53,357 nt of DNA from QNZT01 sp964573205 (GTDB taxonomy: Bacteria > Campylobacterota > Campylobacteria > Campylobacterales > QNZT01), in the NCBI GenBank assembly GCA_964573205.1, contig CAZNIT010000020.1, positions 1 to 53,357 on the forward strand, given 5' to 3'. The notes under the pieces are model-generated. The model saw only the letters and a list, made by a program, of their open reading frames with translations, did no database searches and was not told the origin of the DNA. Position numbers and translations under genes: made by a program. Shown here in pieces: positions 33,244 through 41,253 of this stretch; the stretch's first letter is position 1; every line of letters begins with the position of its first letter.

Positions 33244-35469
33244 TTAATCAATATACTCGTTGTATCTGTCGGTAGCTTCACCGTAAGAGGGAAAAGTTTG
33301 TCGTACTTTTTCCCAGTTGTCGGTAATTGCCGATTTTATGCTCTCCATCGCACTTTCGTTGAAAGCCGGTATAACTTTTTTTAAGCCTTTGGGTTCCATA
33401 TAGCCTCTGTAAACCGTACCGTCTTTCTCCGTGAATATCGGATACTCCATATCTCCTTCATCATCTAGGAATTTTTTGACGTTGTAAGGTTTAGCAATCA
33501 AAACATCTATATCTCCCGGAAGAGTTTTTATCTTCCACTCACCCGCTATTTTTCCGATTTTTAGTTCACCGTTTTGATCGAAATATGTATTTACCAGCTT
33601 ACCTTCTTTAGCCGTAGTGTCGCAGATGTAGCCGTCTTCACCTTTTGTTCCGGCAAATGCAAGTCCGCCTCTTTCGTCACCTATAAACCAACGCATACCG
33701 CATTGTCCGGCTATAAAGTCCGCGATAGTGGCAAAAGTCTCTATTGTGTTCTGATTATAATTTCTAACTTGCTCGTTAAGTCCGTAGAGGTCATCGGTTT
33801 TTTCTATCTTTATAAAATACATCCGCGCGTCTTTAGGCATAGCCGCTTCCACACCGTACTCGGGAAGTTCTCTTTTTTCTCCTTCTATCTCTTGTGCCTT
33901 TACTATGTATGCTTTTTCATTCCATTCGGGAAGTAATATCGCTCCGTCACTCGCAAGTTTGAAATCAACCGAACCTTCTTTTTCGGGTACCCATTTTCCA
34001 TCTTTATATACCAGATCTGTATTTTCGTCTTGGTCGCTATTTTCTGCGAATGTACCGTCTTGTTGTACTCTGTACTCAGTATATGACATTGTATTGTCGT
34101 TATTGAATGTTACTTTGCCGTATCCTTTGCCTTCAGGCATATAAAAACTCATCGGAGTTTTGATTTTTATGATTTCACTTTCTCTTTGTGCTTTTTCTTT
34201 CTCCTTTTCGGCTTTTTGTTTTGCCAAGAAACTTTTAATGCGTTTGTAAACCTCCTGAAGATCTTGATCTTCGGACTCTTTTAATTTATCTAATTTTTCA
34301 AATAGAACACCCGGTTTAATTTCTTCATTTTTGAAAAGATCTTTGAGTTTGTCTATAACGGTTTGAGGTAGTTTGTGAATACCCGCATGATCGAGGTCAT
34401 CAAGTATAAATTTCTCGGCCCAATCAAATCCCGGTTTGAAAATACCGTCATCGATTTTAATTTGACCGGATATCTCATCGAGAGTACCCTCTTCAAACGC
34501 AATTTCAACTTTTTTAAGATCATCTTTTACGATAGAGCCTATTTTTTCACGGAAATCATCTTTTGTTCGATCTTCTTTGTCGAATCTCTCAAAACCTTCT
34601 TTTATATTTCTTGCGACTCCTTTTGCGGCATCCGCAAATTCAATACCTCTGTCGCCGCCTAGCAATTCTTTGGTTCTTTTGTTGTTTCTAGCTTTCTCAA
34701 AAGTTTTTTCAAGTAGCGTTTCGACTCCTTGATCTCCGGTTTTCATATCTTCAAGACCGTCAAGAAGCGCTTCATATATCTCTTCGGCTCTATCGTTCTT
34801 TGATTTTGTAAGACCGTCATCGGCTACAAGCATCGCTTCAACCGCCTTTTGTAGTTGTAAAGCTTTTTTTATAATTTCGTCATTACCGTTTTTTTGTGCC
34901 TCTACCGGATCTTTTGATAAATCTTCATCATTTAGTCCGAGAGCTTGAGCCACTTTCTTTTTGGATTGAGCCACTTTTTCTCTTATTTGTTCTTTTGTGA
35001 GTTTTTTATTCTCTTTTATCTCTTTTTGAACCGCTTTTGCAACAAGAGTCGTTATCGGTGTGACATGTACGATATTGCCCTCTTTAGGAGCTAGAAGTTT
35101 ACCGTTAAAGTCCACTCCCGTATCGACGTCTTTACCGCCGTAAACAAGTAGCATTGCACTTTCAAATCCCTCATTTGAAGAAATTTCGGGAGTGATTTGT
35201 AAACTAAATTTTCCGTTTTCATCCGTTTGTGTGTTTGGTTCGCTAGCTTGGCAATAACCGTCTTGACTGAGGTCTAAACAAACTGTTGCATATTGTAAAT
35301 ATCCATCGACCGCATTTCCGCTAATAGTCGTAGTTGCTACGGTGTTGTCGTTATTATCATTATTTGTGTTATCATCTCCGACAGTTACGCTGCCGCCGCC
35401 GCAACCTGTTAAAAATGCACTTAGTGCAACCGAAAGTGTTAAACCTTTAAGTAGGGAATTTCTTTTCAT
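33244..35469 (-). CDS. Large lipoprotein with Asn/Asp-rich linker and carboxypeptidase-regulatory-like domain
   Basis: A 741-aa lipoprotein. The signal peptide ends at LTGC with C23, followed by GGGS and the low-complexity stretch 'GDDNTNNDNNDN' (about 32-43). A beta-sandwich (about 48-125) resembles carboxypeptidase-regulatory or Cna-B-like folds ('SGNAVDGYLQYATVCLDL', 'TDENGKFSLQI'). A long charged helical region follows (about 140-420). The C-terminal part (about 425-741) has beta-rich Trp/Tyr-containing segments. The lipidated, long-linker design suggests outer-membrane or surface exposure. Function unknown. No co-directional neighbour; it stands alone. Confidence 0.88.
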   Translation of the reverse strand: MKRNSLLKGLTLSVALSAFLTGCGGGSVTVGDDNTNNDNNDNTVATTTISGNAVDGYLQYATVCLDLSQDGYCQASEPNTQTDENGKFSLQITPEISSNEGFESAMLLVYGGKDVDTGVDFNGKLLAPKEGNIVHVTPITTLVAKAVQKEIKENKKLTKEQIREKVAQSKKKVAQALGLNDEDLSKDPVEAQKNGNDEIIKKALQLQKAVEAMLVADDGLTKSKNDRAEEIYEALLDGLEDMKTGDQGVETLLEKTFEKARNNKRTKELLGGDRGIEFADAAKGVARNIKEGFERFDKEDRTKDDFREKIGSIVKDDLKKVEIAFEEGTLDEISGQIKIDDGIFKPGFDWAEKFILDDLDHAGIHKLPQTVIDKLKDLFKNEEIKPGVLFEKLDKLKESEDQDLQEVYKRIKSFLAKQKAEKEKEKAQRESEIIKIKTPMSFYMPEGKGYGKVTFNNDNTMSYTEYRVQQDGTFAENSDQDENTDLVYKDGKWVPEKEGSVDFKLASDGAILLPEWNEKAYIVKAQEIEGEKRELPEYGVEAAMPKDARMYFIKIEKTDDLYGLNEQVRNYNQNTIETFATIADFIAGQCGMRWFIGDERGGLAFAGTKGEDGYICDTTAKEGKLVNTYFDQNGELKIGKIAGEWKIKTLPGDIDVLIAKPYNVKKFLDDEGDMEYPIFTEKDGTVYRGYMEPKGLKKVIPAFNESAMESIKSAITDNWEKVRQTFPSYGEATDRYNEYID

Positions 35470-35575
35470 AGGGGGAGGTCTCCTTTAACCTGGAATTTAT
35501 TTGAATCGCTAAATTCATAAACTATATCGGCACAAAGAAGAATAAGTTTAATAAAAATTTACTTAATAAAGTTTT

Positions 35576-35851
35576 TTATGTTTTGCAAGAACCTCCCCCG
35601 CAGCTTCCGCCTCCAAGATTGAAGCTGTCGGTATAATTGCAGTTTGTGCATTTAAATTCGACGAAAGCTGTTCCTGAACAGCCTCCACCTTTTTGATTTA
35701 TGATTTCTATAGTATGTTGTTTACAGTCCGGGCAAATTCCTTGCTGAATAAGTTTTAACTTTTCACCTTTTTCTCCAAGATAGTAAATATATGCCCAAAT
35801 GAGTCCTCCCGCAATTACGATGATAAACAGTAGGGTCAAAAGTGTGTACAT
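35576..35851 (-). CDS. Small membrane protein with zinc-ribbon and Gly/Cys tail
   Basis: A 91-aa protein with an N-terminal membrane helix (about 5-26). A cytoplasmic zinc ribbon follows, built from CPDC (about 40-43) and CTNC (about 69-72). An extra cysteine lies in the glycine-rich 'KGGGCSGTAF', and the tail ends 'LGGGSCGGGSCKT'. The tail cysteines could bind a metal or carry a modification. I do not recognise a named family. It is divergent from queE. Confidence 0.78.
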   Translation of the reverse strand: MYTLLTLLFIIVIAGGLIWAYIYYLGEKGEKLKLIQQGICPDCKQHTIEIINQKGGGCSGTAFVEFKCTNCNYTDSFNLGGGSCGGGSCKT

Positions 35852-35917
35852 GGATAATCCTAATTTTTATTTTGCTAGTATCGCATTTTAACATAAATTT
35901 TAAGATGGAGTGAGGAT

Positions 35918-36499
35918 ATGCTTAAAGTTTCGTCCATATTTTATTCTATTCAGGGTGAAGGCGCCCATACGGGCGAAGCTAGTATATTTATACGGTTGTA
36001 CGGTTGTAATTTGACTTGTGATTTTTGTGACGATGAACTGCACAAAAGCGTTTTAAACGAGATGAGTTTTGAAGAGGTACTTGAAAAAATAGAAATCTAC
36101 CCTTCAAAGAGCGTTATCATAACCGGAGGGGAGCCGAGTATCTACGATCTAAATCCTTTTATCTCGTTTTTACACAAATCTTTATATAGAGTCAGTGTAG
36201 AAACCAACGGATATAATTTTGAAAATATTAAAAATGCCGACTGGATAACTTACAGCCCGAAAGAGTGGCATGATATAGACGATGAGGGTTATAATGAACT
36301 TAAATTTATAGTCGATAAAAACTCGCCCGTTGAAAAGATACTCGATATCCACTGTTTGAAACCCATCTACATACAGCCGCAGAACTTTATGAATGAGCCG
36401 AATATGGAAAATGTTAATTTTTGTATAGAACTTGTTAAAAAGTATCCACAAAAATTTAGACTAAGTGTACAGATGCATAAGTTTTTGGGAGTGCCTTAA
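35918..36499 (+). CDS. queE: 7-carboxy-7-deazaguanine synthase
   Basis: A 193-aa radical SAM enzyme of queuosine (preQ0) synthesis, converting 6-carboxytetrahydropterin to 7-carboxy-7-deazaguanine. The radical SAM cluster motif is C30-x3-C34-x2-C37 in 'YGCNLTCDFCDD'. 'FYSIQGEGAHTGEASIFIR' matches the family N-terminus, and 'IITGGEPSI' is the SAM-binding GGE motif. It overlaps queC by 1 bp, so both steps are encoded together. Confidence 0.95.
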   Translation: MLKVSSIFYSIQGEGAHTGEASIFIRLYGCNLTCDFCDDELHKSVLNEMSFEEVLEKIEIYPSKSVIITGGEPSIYDLNPFISFLHKSLYRVSVETNGYNFENIKNADWITYSPKEWHDIDDEGYNELKFIVDKNSPVEKILDIHCLKPIYIQPQNFMNEPNMENVNFCIELVKKYPQKFRLSVQMHKFLGVP

Positions 36500-37185
36500 T
36501 GAGTAAAAAAAATAAAAGCGCACTGGTAGTCTTTAGCGGAGGACAAGATAGCACCACATGTCTTGGATGGGCGAAAAACAGATATGAGTATGTGGAAACC
36601 ATAACTTTTGACTATCATCAAAAGCACTCCGTAGAGATAAAACAGGCTCAAAAGATAGCTCGGATGTTAAAAGTCCCAAATTATGTTTTAGAGATAAATA
36701 TATTTGCTCAACTCGATGATTCCGCGCTTATAGATTCGTCGCTCGATATCAATGCGAAACATAAACATAGACCCAATCTTCCCGCATCGTTCGTACCCAA
36801 TAGAAATGCCGTATTTTTCACGACAGCTCATGCCTATGCACAAAAGATGGGACTCGATCACATCGTAACAGGAATAAATCAGACCGATTACAGCGGATAT
36901 CCGGATTGTAGGATACCTTTTATAGACTCTCTTGAAAAAGCTTTAAATCTCGGTAGTGAGTCGAATATAAAGTTTTTATATCCTCTCATACATCTCTCCA
37001 AAGCTCAAACTTTCAAATTGGCGCAGACGGAGGGTGTTTTGGATATCGTTATAAAAGAGACTCATACTTGTTATAACGGAGATAGAAGTAAACTTCATTT
37101 ATGGGGATACGGGTGCGATAAATGTCCTGCTTGCGAGTTGAGGAAAAAGGGGTGGTTTGAATTTTATCATGATATAAAAGATTAA
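36499..37185 (+). CDS. queC: 7-cyano-7-deazaguanine synthase
   Basis: A 228-aa ATP-dependent enzyme that turns 7-carboxy-7-deazaguanine into preQ0. It has the PP-loop 'VVFSGGQDSTTCLGWA' and 'FVPNRNAVFFTTA'. A zinc site is formed by 'THTCYNG' and 'GYGCDKCPACELR'. Its ATG overlaps the queE stop. No preQ1 riboswitch is visible upstream of the pair. Confidence 0.96.
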   Translation: MSKKNKSALVVFSGGQDSTTCLGWAKNRYEYVETITFDYHQKHSVEIKQAQKIARMLKVPNYVLEINIFAQLDDSALIDSSLDINAKHKHRPNLPASFVPNRNAVFFTTAHAYAQKMGLDHIVTGINQTDYSGYPDCRIPFIDSLEKALNLGSESNIKFLYPLIHLSKAQTFKLAQTEGVLDIVIKETHTCYNGDRSKLHLWGYGCDKCPACELRKKGWFEFYHDIKD

Positions 37186-37266
37186 AATAGTTTGGTTTAT
37201 TAATATATAAATTAATTATATTATATTAAAATTCTTTCCTTTAAAAAGAGGAGAAATTTATATAAT

Positions 37267-38223
37267 ATGAAATATTTCAGAGACATTTTTAGAGAGAGAA
37301 AAGAAGTTTCGGTACGATACGATCCTGAAGATCAAGCTGTATGGCTCTATCTAAACCCTAAAGATAGACCACGACTTTCACTAGATCTTGTAAATAGTAT
37401 TCTGGAAGTAAGTAAATCTATTATATCTTATTTTGAAAAGAGCTCTGTTTTAGAGAAATTTCCTATTAAATACTATGTAGTGGCTTCGCAGATAAAAGGA
37501 ATTTTCAACTATGGCGGAGATTTGGACTATTTTCTTACACTCGTTGAAACTTCCAATGAAGAGGAGCTAAGAAAATATACAAATCTTTGCGTAGAAAATG
37601 TCTATCTGTTCGATAAAAACTTAAATCTTCCCATCGAAACTATCTCCTTGGTTCAAGGAACGGCACTTGGAGGAGGGTTTGAACTTGTTTTATCAACTTC
37701 GATGATAGTGGCGGAAAAATCCGCGAAAATGGGATTTCCGGAAAGTAGATTCAATCTCTTCCCCGGTGTTGGAGGTTATACGTTTTTAGCGAAAAAGTAC
37801 GGTGTCAAGCTTGCTGAAGAGATGATTACGAGCGGAAAGATATTTACTTCGGATCTTTTGTATCAAAACGGTATAGTAGACGAAGTGGTCGAAGAGGGAG
37901 AGGGGGTCGATTTTGTTAAAAGATATATGAAAAAAAGAAGCAAAAATTTCAAATCGCATATAGCGCTTTTAAAAGCTAGACAGACTCATCTGAATATTAC
38001 GATACAAGAACTTGATAAAATCGCAACTTTGTGGATGAATATGGTTCTAAATTTAGGCAATAGCGATATAAAAGCTTTAAGACGTCTTGTGTCTGCACAG
38101 GATGGAAAAGATATCAACAGCACTTTAAAAATGAGGACGTTACAGGATAGGAGGCTGTATCCTGAAGAGAACCTAACAGTTTACGATAGACGAAAAAATA
38201 TTTATGATAGGAGAAATATTTAA
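37267..38223 (+). CDS. rpfF: RpfF-like crotonase: probable diffusible signal factor (DSF) synthase
   Basis: A 318-aa crotonase-fold protein. Compared with Xanthomonas RpfF, as I remember it, it keeps 'NYGGDLDYF' (81-89), 'LVQGTALGGGFE' (128-139), 'MGFPE' (155-159), 'LFPGVGGYTF' (164-173) and a C-terminal helix 'LWMNMVLNLGNSDIKALRRL' (255-274). The two catalytic glutamates of RpfF (E141, E161) match E139 and E159 with the same 20-residue spacing. RpfF makes cis-2-unsaturated fatty acid signals from acyl-ACP. The tail after about 285 is an Arg-rich extension. An AGAGGAG ribosome site precedes the ATG. The next gene, 91 bp downstream, encodes a matching RpfC-like receptor, which supports signalling rather than fatty-acid breakdown. 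Confidence 0.8.
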   Translation: MKYFRDIFRERKEVSVRYDPEDQAVWLYLNPKDRPRLSLDLVNSILEVSKSIISYFEKSSVLEKFPIKYYVVASQIKGIFNYGGDLDYFLTLVETSNEEELRKYTNLCVENVYLFDKNLNLPIETISLVQGTALGGGFELVLSTSMIVAEKSAKMGFPESRFNLFPGVGGYTFLAKKYGVKLAEEMITSGKIFTSDLLYQNGIVDEVVEEGEGVDFVKRYMKKRSKNFKSHIALLKARQTHLNITIQELDKIATLWMNMVLNLGNSDIKALRRLVSAQDGKDINSTLKMRTLQDRRLYPEENLTVYDRRKNIYDRRNI

Positions 38224-38314
38224 AAAAAAATAAATATTGCCGATATAGAAAAAGATCTGGAGAGAGATTTTTTAAATCTTTTAATCCGGTAAACGGACAG
38301 AAGGCAGTATTTAT

Positions 38315-40141
38315 ATGTTGAAAAATAAAAAAATCGTAAATATAGATGATGAGGAGTTACCGCAGTCTCTAACCAGAATGAAAATTTCAGGATTGATACT
38401 GCTTTACTTTTCAGTCGCACATTTTTTATTCGACAAATATACACTTTTTCCTATTTTTATGACTATCGCACATTTTACATACAGTAGTATCAATTATAGT
38501 ATCGCTTCGAAATCTAAGAAGATTTCACATAAAAGAATAATTTTAAGCTTGTGTGTCGATTTGGGAGTTATAGCCTATATTATTCATGAAATGGACAAAG
38601 ACGGGATTATATTATATCCCGTTATCATTTGGATAGTCGTCGCAAACGGGATACGTTTCGGTGAGAAACATCTTTTGGTGGCTACTGCGATAGCAGAAAC
38701 TTTTTTCTTGACGGCACTACTGACGAACGATCATTGGGATTCGCACAGAGAGTTGCTATACTCTTTAAGTTTAGGGCTTATCGTGCTTAGCGTTCTATTT
38801 TTGCATATGATCAAAAGGTTGCATCATTTAAATGAAACCTTGGAGGTCAAAGTAGCTCAGAGAGTCGCCGAAATCGAATACGGCTATCTTCATGATTCTT
38901 TAACGGATCTTAAAAACAGAGAAGCATTGACCGAAGATTTAAAAAAATCGCCGTTTTCCGGATTAATGGTTGTCGATATAGACGGTTTTAGAAATTATAA
39001 CGACTTATATGGTATGAAAGCCGGCAACCAAGTTTTAAAGTGTGTTGCGAAATTTTTACAGACATTTGCGTATGAAAAGTCTTATGAAGTATATAGAATT
39101 TACGGCGATCATTTTGTACTAAGAGAGTTAAGTGAAAGTATATCGTTATCGAAATTCGAGAGCGACCTTGAAGATCTATTTAAAAAAATAGAGACATTTA
39201 AAATCCACTTGGAAGAGTATAACGACGAGTTGGAGATAGAGATGACGGCCGGAATATCTTTGGAGAAAGAGTTGGCTTTGAAAAAAGCCGAAATGGCTCT
39301 TTCGTATGCCCAAAAAGAGAAAAAAGATTATTTCGCATATAGTAAGGCTATAGATACTTCAAAAGAGAAAAAAGAACTTTTATTTTGGAAAAACGAGATC
39401 AAGAAAGCGCTTTATAAGGACAATGTCATTCCTTTGTTTCAGCCGATAGTGGATAGAGACGAAAATGTTGTCAAATACGAATCCTTGATGAGGCTTAGAA
39501 GAGTAGTGAAAAATGAAGAAGAGATGGTGTCTCCTTTTTTCTTTCTTGAAATCGCACATAAGAGCAAGCAGTATGAGAAGCTTACTTTGGTCATGATCGA
39601 AAAAAGTTTTAGATTTATGAAAGAGACCGGTAGAGAAGTCTCTATAAATCTCTCTTTCGAAGACATAACAAACAAAACCATAACGACGGCTTTGAGAGAA
39701 AAACTTCAAAAGTGTAAAATCGGTAGGCAGGTTATATTTGAAATAGTCGAAAGTAGCAATATAAACGACTTCGCACTCGTAAAAGAGTTTATCTCTCAAT
39801 TTAGAAAATTAGGAGTGAGGTTCTCTATAGACGATTTCGGATCCGGATATTCAAACTTCACTCATATATTTGAGCTTGCGCCCGATTATCTTAAAATAGA
39901 CGGTTCTTTGGTCAAAAATATCGATACCGATTTAAAGTCGTATCTTTTAGTGAAATCGATCGTTCAAATGGCAAAAGAGTTGAGCATTAAAACCGTGGCG
40001 GAGTTTGTCAGCAAAAAAGAGATATTCGATATTTGCTATAAAATCGGCGTGGATTACTTTCAAGGCTTCTATTTTAGTGAGCCTGTTTCGAGTGACAAAA
40101 TAAAAGAGAGCTTAAGCAAAGAGTTGGTTTTTGTCGCCTAA
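38315..40141 (+). CDS. RpfC-like sensor fused to degenerate GGDEF and intact EAL domains (probable DSF-responsive c-di-GMP phosphodiesterase)
   Basis: A 608-aa protein. Residues about 22-168 contain five to six membrane helices. 'YPVIIWIVVANGIRFGEKHL' (101-120), followed by 'ATAIAETFFL', resembles the DSF-sensing membrane region of RpfC. A short coiled coil (170-190) leads to a GGDEF domain ('LHDSLTDLKNREAL') whose signature is degraded to YGDHF (263-267). The EAL domain (about 355-600) keeps the catalytic set: E389 (ESLMRLR), N445, E476, D506/D507 (IDDFGSGYSN), K527, E563 and Q583. It should hydrolyse c-di-GMP, with the GGDEF perhaps as a GTP sensor. The partner is the RpfF-like synthase just upstream. 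Confidence 0.85.
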   Translation: MLKNKKIVNIDDEELPQSLTRMKISGLILLYFSVAHFLFDKYTLFPIFMTIAHFTYSSINYSIASKSKKISHKRIILSLCVDLGVIAYIIHEMDKDGIILYPVIIWIVVANGIRFGEKHLLVATAIAETFFLTALLTNDHWDSHRELLYSLSLGLIVLSVLFLHMIKRLHHLNETLEVKVAQRVAEIEYGYLHDSLTDLKNREALTEDLKKSPFSGLMVVDIDGFRNYNDLYGMKAGNQVLKCVAKFLQTFAYEKSYEVYRIYGDHFVLRELSESISLSKFESDLEDLFKKIETFKIHLEEYNDELEIEMTAGISLEKELALKKAEMALSYAQKEKKDYFAYSKAIDTSKEKKELLFWKNEIKKALYKDNVIPLFQPIVDRDENVVKYESLMRLRRVVKNEEEMVSPFFFLEIAHKSKQYEKLTLVMIEKSFRFMKETGREVSINLSFEDITNKTITTALREKLQKCKIGRQVIFEIVESSNINDFALVKEFISQFRKLGVRFSIDDFGSGYSNFTHIFELAPDYLKIDGSLVKNIDTDLKSYLLVKSIVQMAKELSIKTVAEFVSKKEIFDICYKIGVDYFQGFYFSEPVSSDKIKESLSKELVFVA

Positions 40142-40154
40142 TTTTTAAATATCT

Positions 40155-40496
40155 CTATTTTATAAAATTGATCGTTAGAGGGTATTTCCAATTTTTTGCG
40201 TTGTTGGCATTGATCGCTCCTATGACGGCCAAAACGAATACGGCGATTTTCAGTAAAAAAAGAAGAACTATCCCTATACCGAAATAGATGAGTAAAAATG
40301 CTAAAATCCCATACAGATAATAAGAAAGAACCCAGTTTGCAACCATCTTGCCATGCATATCTATATATGTCGATTCCTCTTTTTTAAGTTGCCACAAAAC
40401 TATGACGGCAACCAATCCCGCAAAAGGTATAATAATATTTAAGAGTTGGGAGAGATGAATAAACATCGACCAGTTTCTTTCTTCTTTTTTCGGCAT
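40155..40496 (-). CDS. DUF4870-family small membrane protein
   Basis: A 113-aa protein with three hydrophobic helices. It has the family pattern 'WSMFIHLSQLLNIIIPFAGL', then 'DMHGKMVANWVLSYYLYGIL', then a long C-terminal hydrophobic pair. DUF4870 proteins are common, Tic20-like in fold, and of unknown function. It stands alone, convergent with the EAL gene and divergent from the 94-aa gene. Confidence 0.88.
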   Translation of the reverse strand: MPKKEERNWSMFIHLSQLLNIIIPFAGLVAVIVLWQLKKEESTYIDMHGKMVANWVLSYYLYGILAFLLIYFGIGIVLLFLLKIAVFVLAVIGAINANNAKNWKYPLTINFIK

Positions 40497-40525
40497 ATTG
40501 ATATTTCCTACTTTTTATGCTCTAT

Positions 40526-40536
40526 TATACTATAAT
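40526..40536 (+). promoter_or_regulatory. Overlapping -10 boxes ahead of the 94-aa gene
   Basis: TATACT (40526-40531) and TATAAT (40531-40536) overlap by one base, about 30 bases ahead of the start codon at 40566. Confidence 0.45.
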
Positions 40537-40565
40537 TTAAACAAATCATACAAAAAGGAGAGTGA

Positions 40566-40850
40566 ATGGCGGCGGTAATATTTGAATCTGTTATAAAGTC
40601 AAATCCTGTCGGAAGATGGTATATAGAGCTAAGAGATACGAGTGAAGAGGATAGAGTCGAAGTATGTTTGGATATAGATGAATATGCTCGAAAAATCGAA
40701 GATATGGGAGCCGAATACGGTGGAGATATCGAGGTGAAATGGAGTGCCGAAGAGAATGTAACGCAACAGCAGTTAAACGAAGTAAGAATGCAAATTGCAG
40801 GTTATGAACAAGAGCAGCAGGCAAATCAGGGCGGAGAGATGGAATTTTAG
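40566..40850 (+). CDS. Conserved-looking 94-aa protein of unknown function
   Basis: A 94-aa acidic soluble protein with a strong ribosome site (AAGGAGAG) six bases before the ATG. The first 60 residues look like a compact alpha/beta fold ('GRWYIELRDTSEEDRVEV', 'CLDIDEYARKIEDMGAEYGG'). The C-terminus is Gln/Glu-rich and probably disordered. I do not recognise a named family. It is 45 bp ahead of the ArsC-like gene and probably shares its promoter. Confidence 0.8.
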   Translation: MAAVIFESVIKSNPVGRWYIELRDTSEEDRVEVCLDIDEYARKIEDMGAEYGGDIEVKWSAEENVTQQQLNEVRMQIAGYEQEQQANQGGEMEF

Positions 40851-40895
40851 ATCGCTTGTGGTAAAATCATGTGAAAATAAATGTTAAGGAATAAA

Positions 40896-41252
40896 ATGTC
40901 TAAAGTACGGATTTGGCATAACCCAAGGTGCGGTAAATCTAGAGAAGCGCTTAAATTTTTGGAAGAAGAGGGTATAGATGCTGAAGTGATAAAGTATCTT
41001 GATGCTCCCCATACTAAGGATGAAATAACTACTCTTGTGAAGATGTTGAAAATCAAGTCGGCCGGAGATCTTATGCGGACTAAAGAGAGTATATATAAAG
41101 AGTTGAATCTAAAAGATGAGAAAGATGAAGAGAAGCTGATCGAAGCGATGATTAAATATCCGAAACTCATAGAAAGACCTATCGTTATAAAAGGTACCAA
41201 AGCCGTTATAGGAAGGCCTTTAGAAAAAATCGTCGATTTTATAAGGGGTTAG
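40896..41252 (+). CDS. ArsC/Spx-fold arsenate reductase-like protein
   Basis: A 118-aa thioredoxin-fold protein: 'IWHNPRCGKSREALKFLEE' with the single redox cysteine, and 'LIERPIVIKGTKAVIGRP' containing the family arginine and cis-Pro. It belongs to the glutaredoxin-coupled ArsC (YfgD/ArsC) family. Start at 40896, because the AAGGA site lies between it and the upstream in-frame ATG at 40881. No ars operon genes are nearby, so a general reductase role is as likely as arsenate reduction. Confidence 0.88.
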   Translation: MSKVRIWHNPRCGKSREALKFLEEEGIDAEVIKYLDAPHTKDEITTLVKMLKIKSAGDLMRTKESIYKELNLKDEKDEEKLIEAMIKYPKLIERPIVIKGTKAVIGRPLEKIVDFIRG

Positions 41253-41253
41253 G

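Noticed and set aside
35469..35500. GGAG-AC-CTCC palindrome at the ribosome site of the 741-aa lipoprotein
   Set aside because: The loop would be only 2 nt, so it cannot form a stable hairpin.
39380..39799. 139-aa minus-strand open frame opposite the EAL domain
   Set aside because: The EAL catalytic residues on the plus strand are complete, so this is an antisense shadow.
40896..41252. Arsenic resistance operon
   Set aside because: Only an ArsC-fold protein is present; no ArsR, ArsB or Acr3 gene is nearby, so no operon is claimed.
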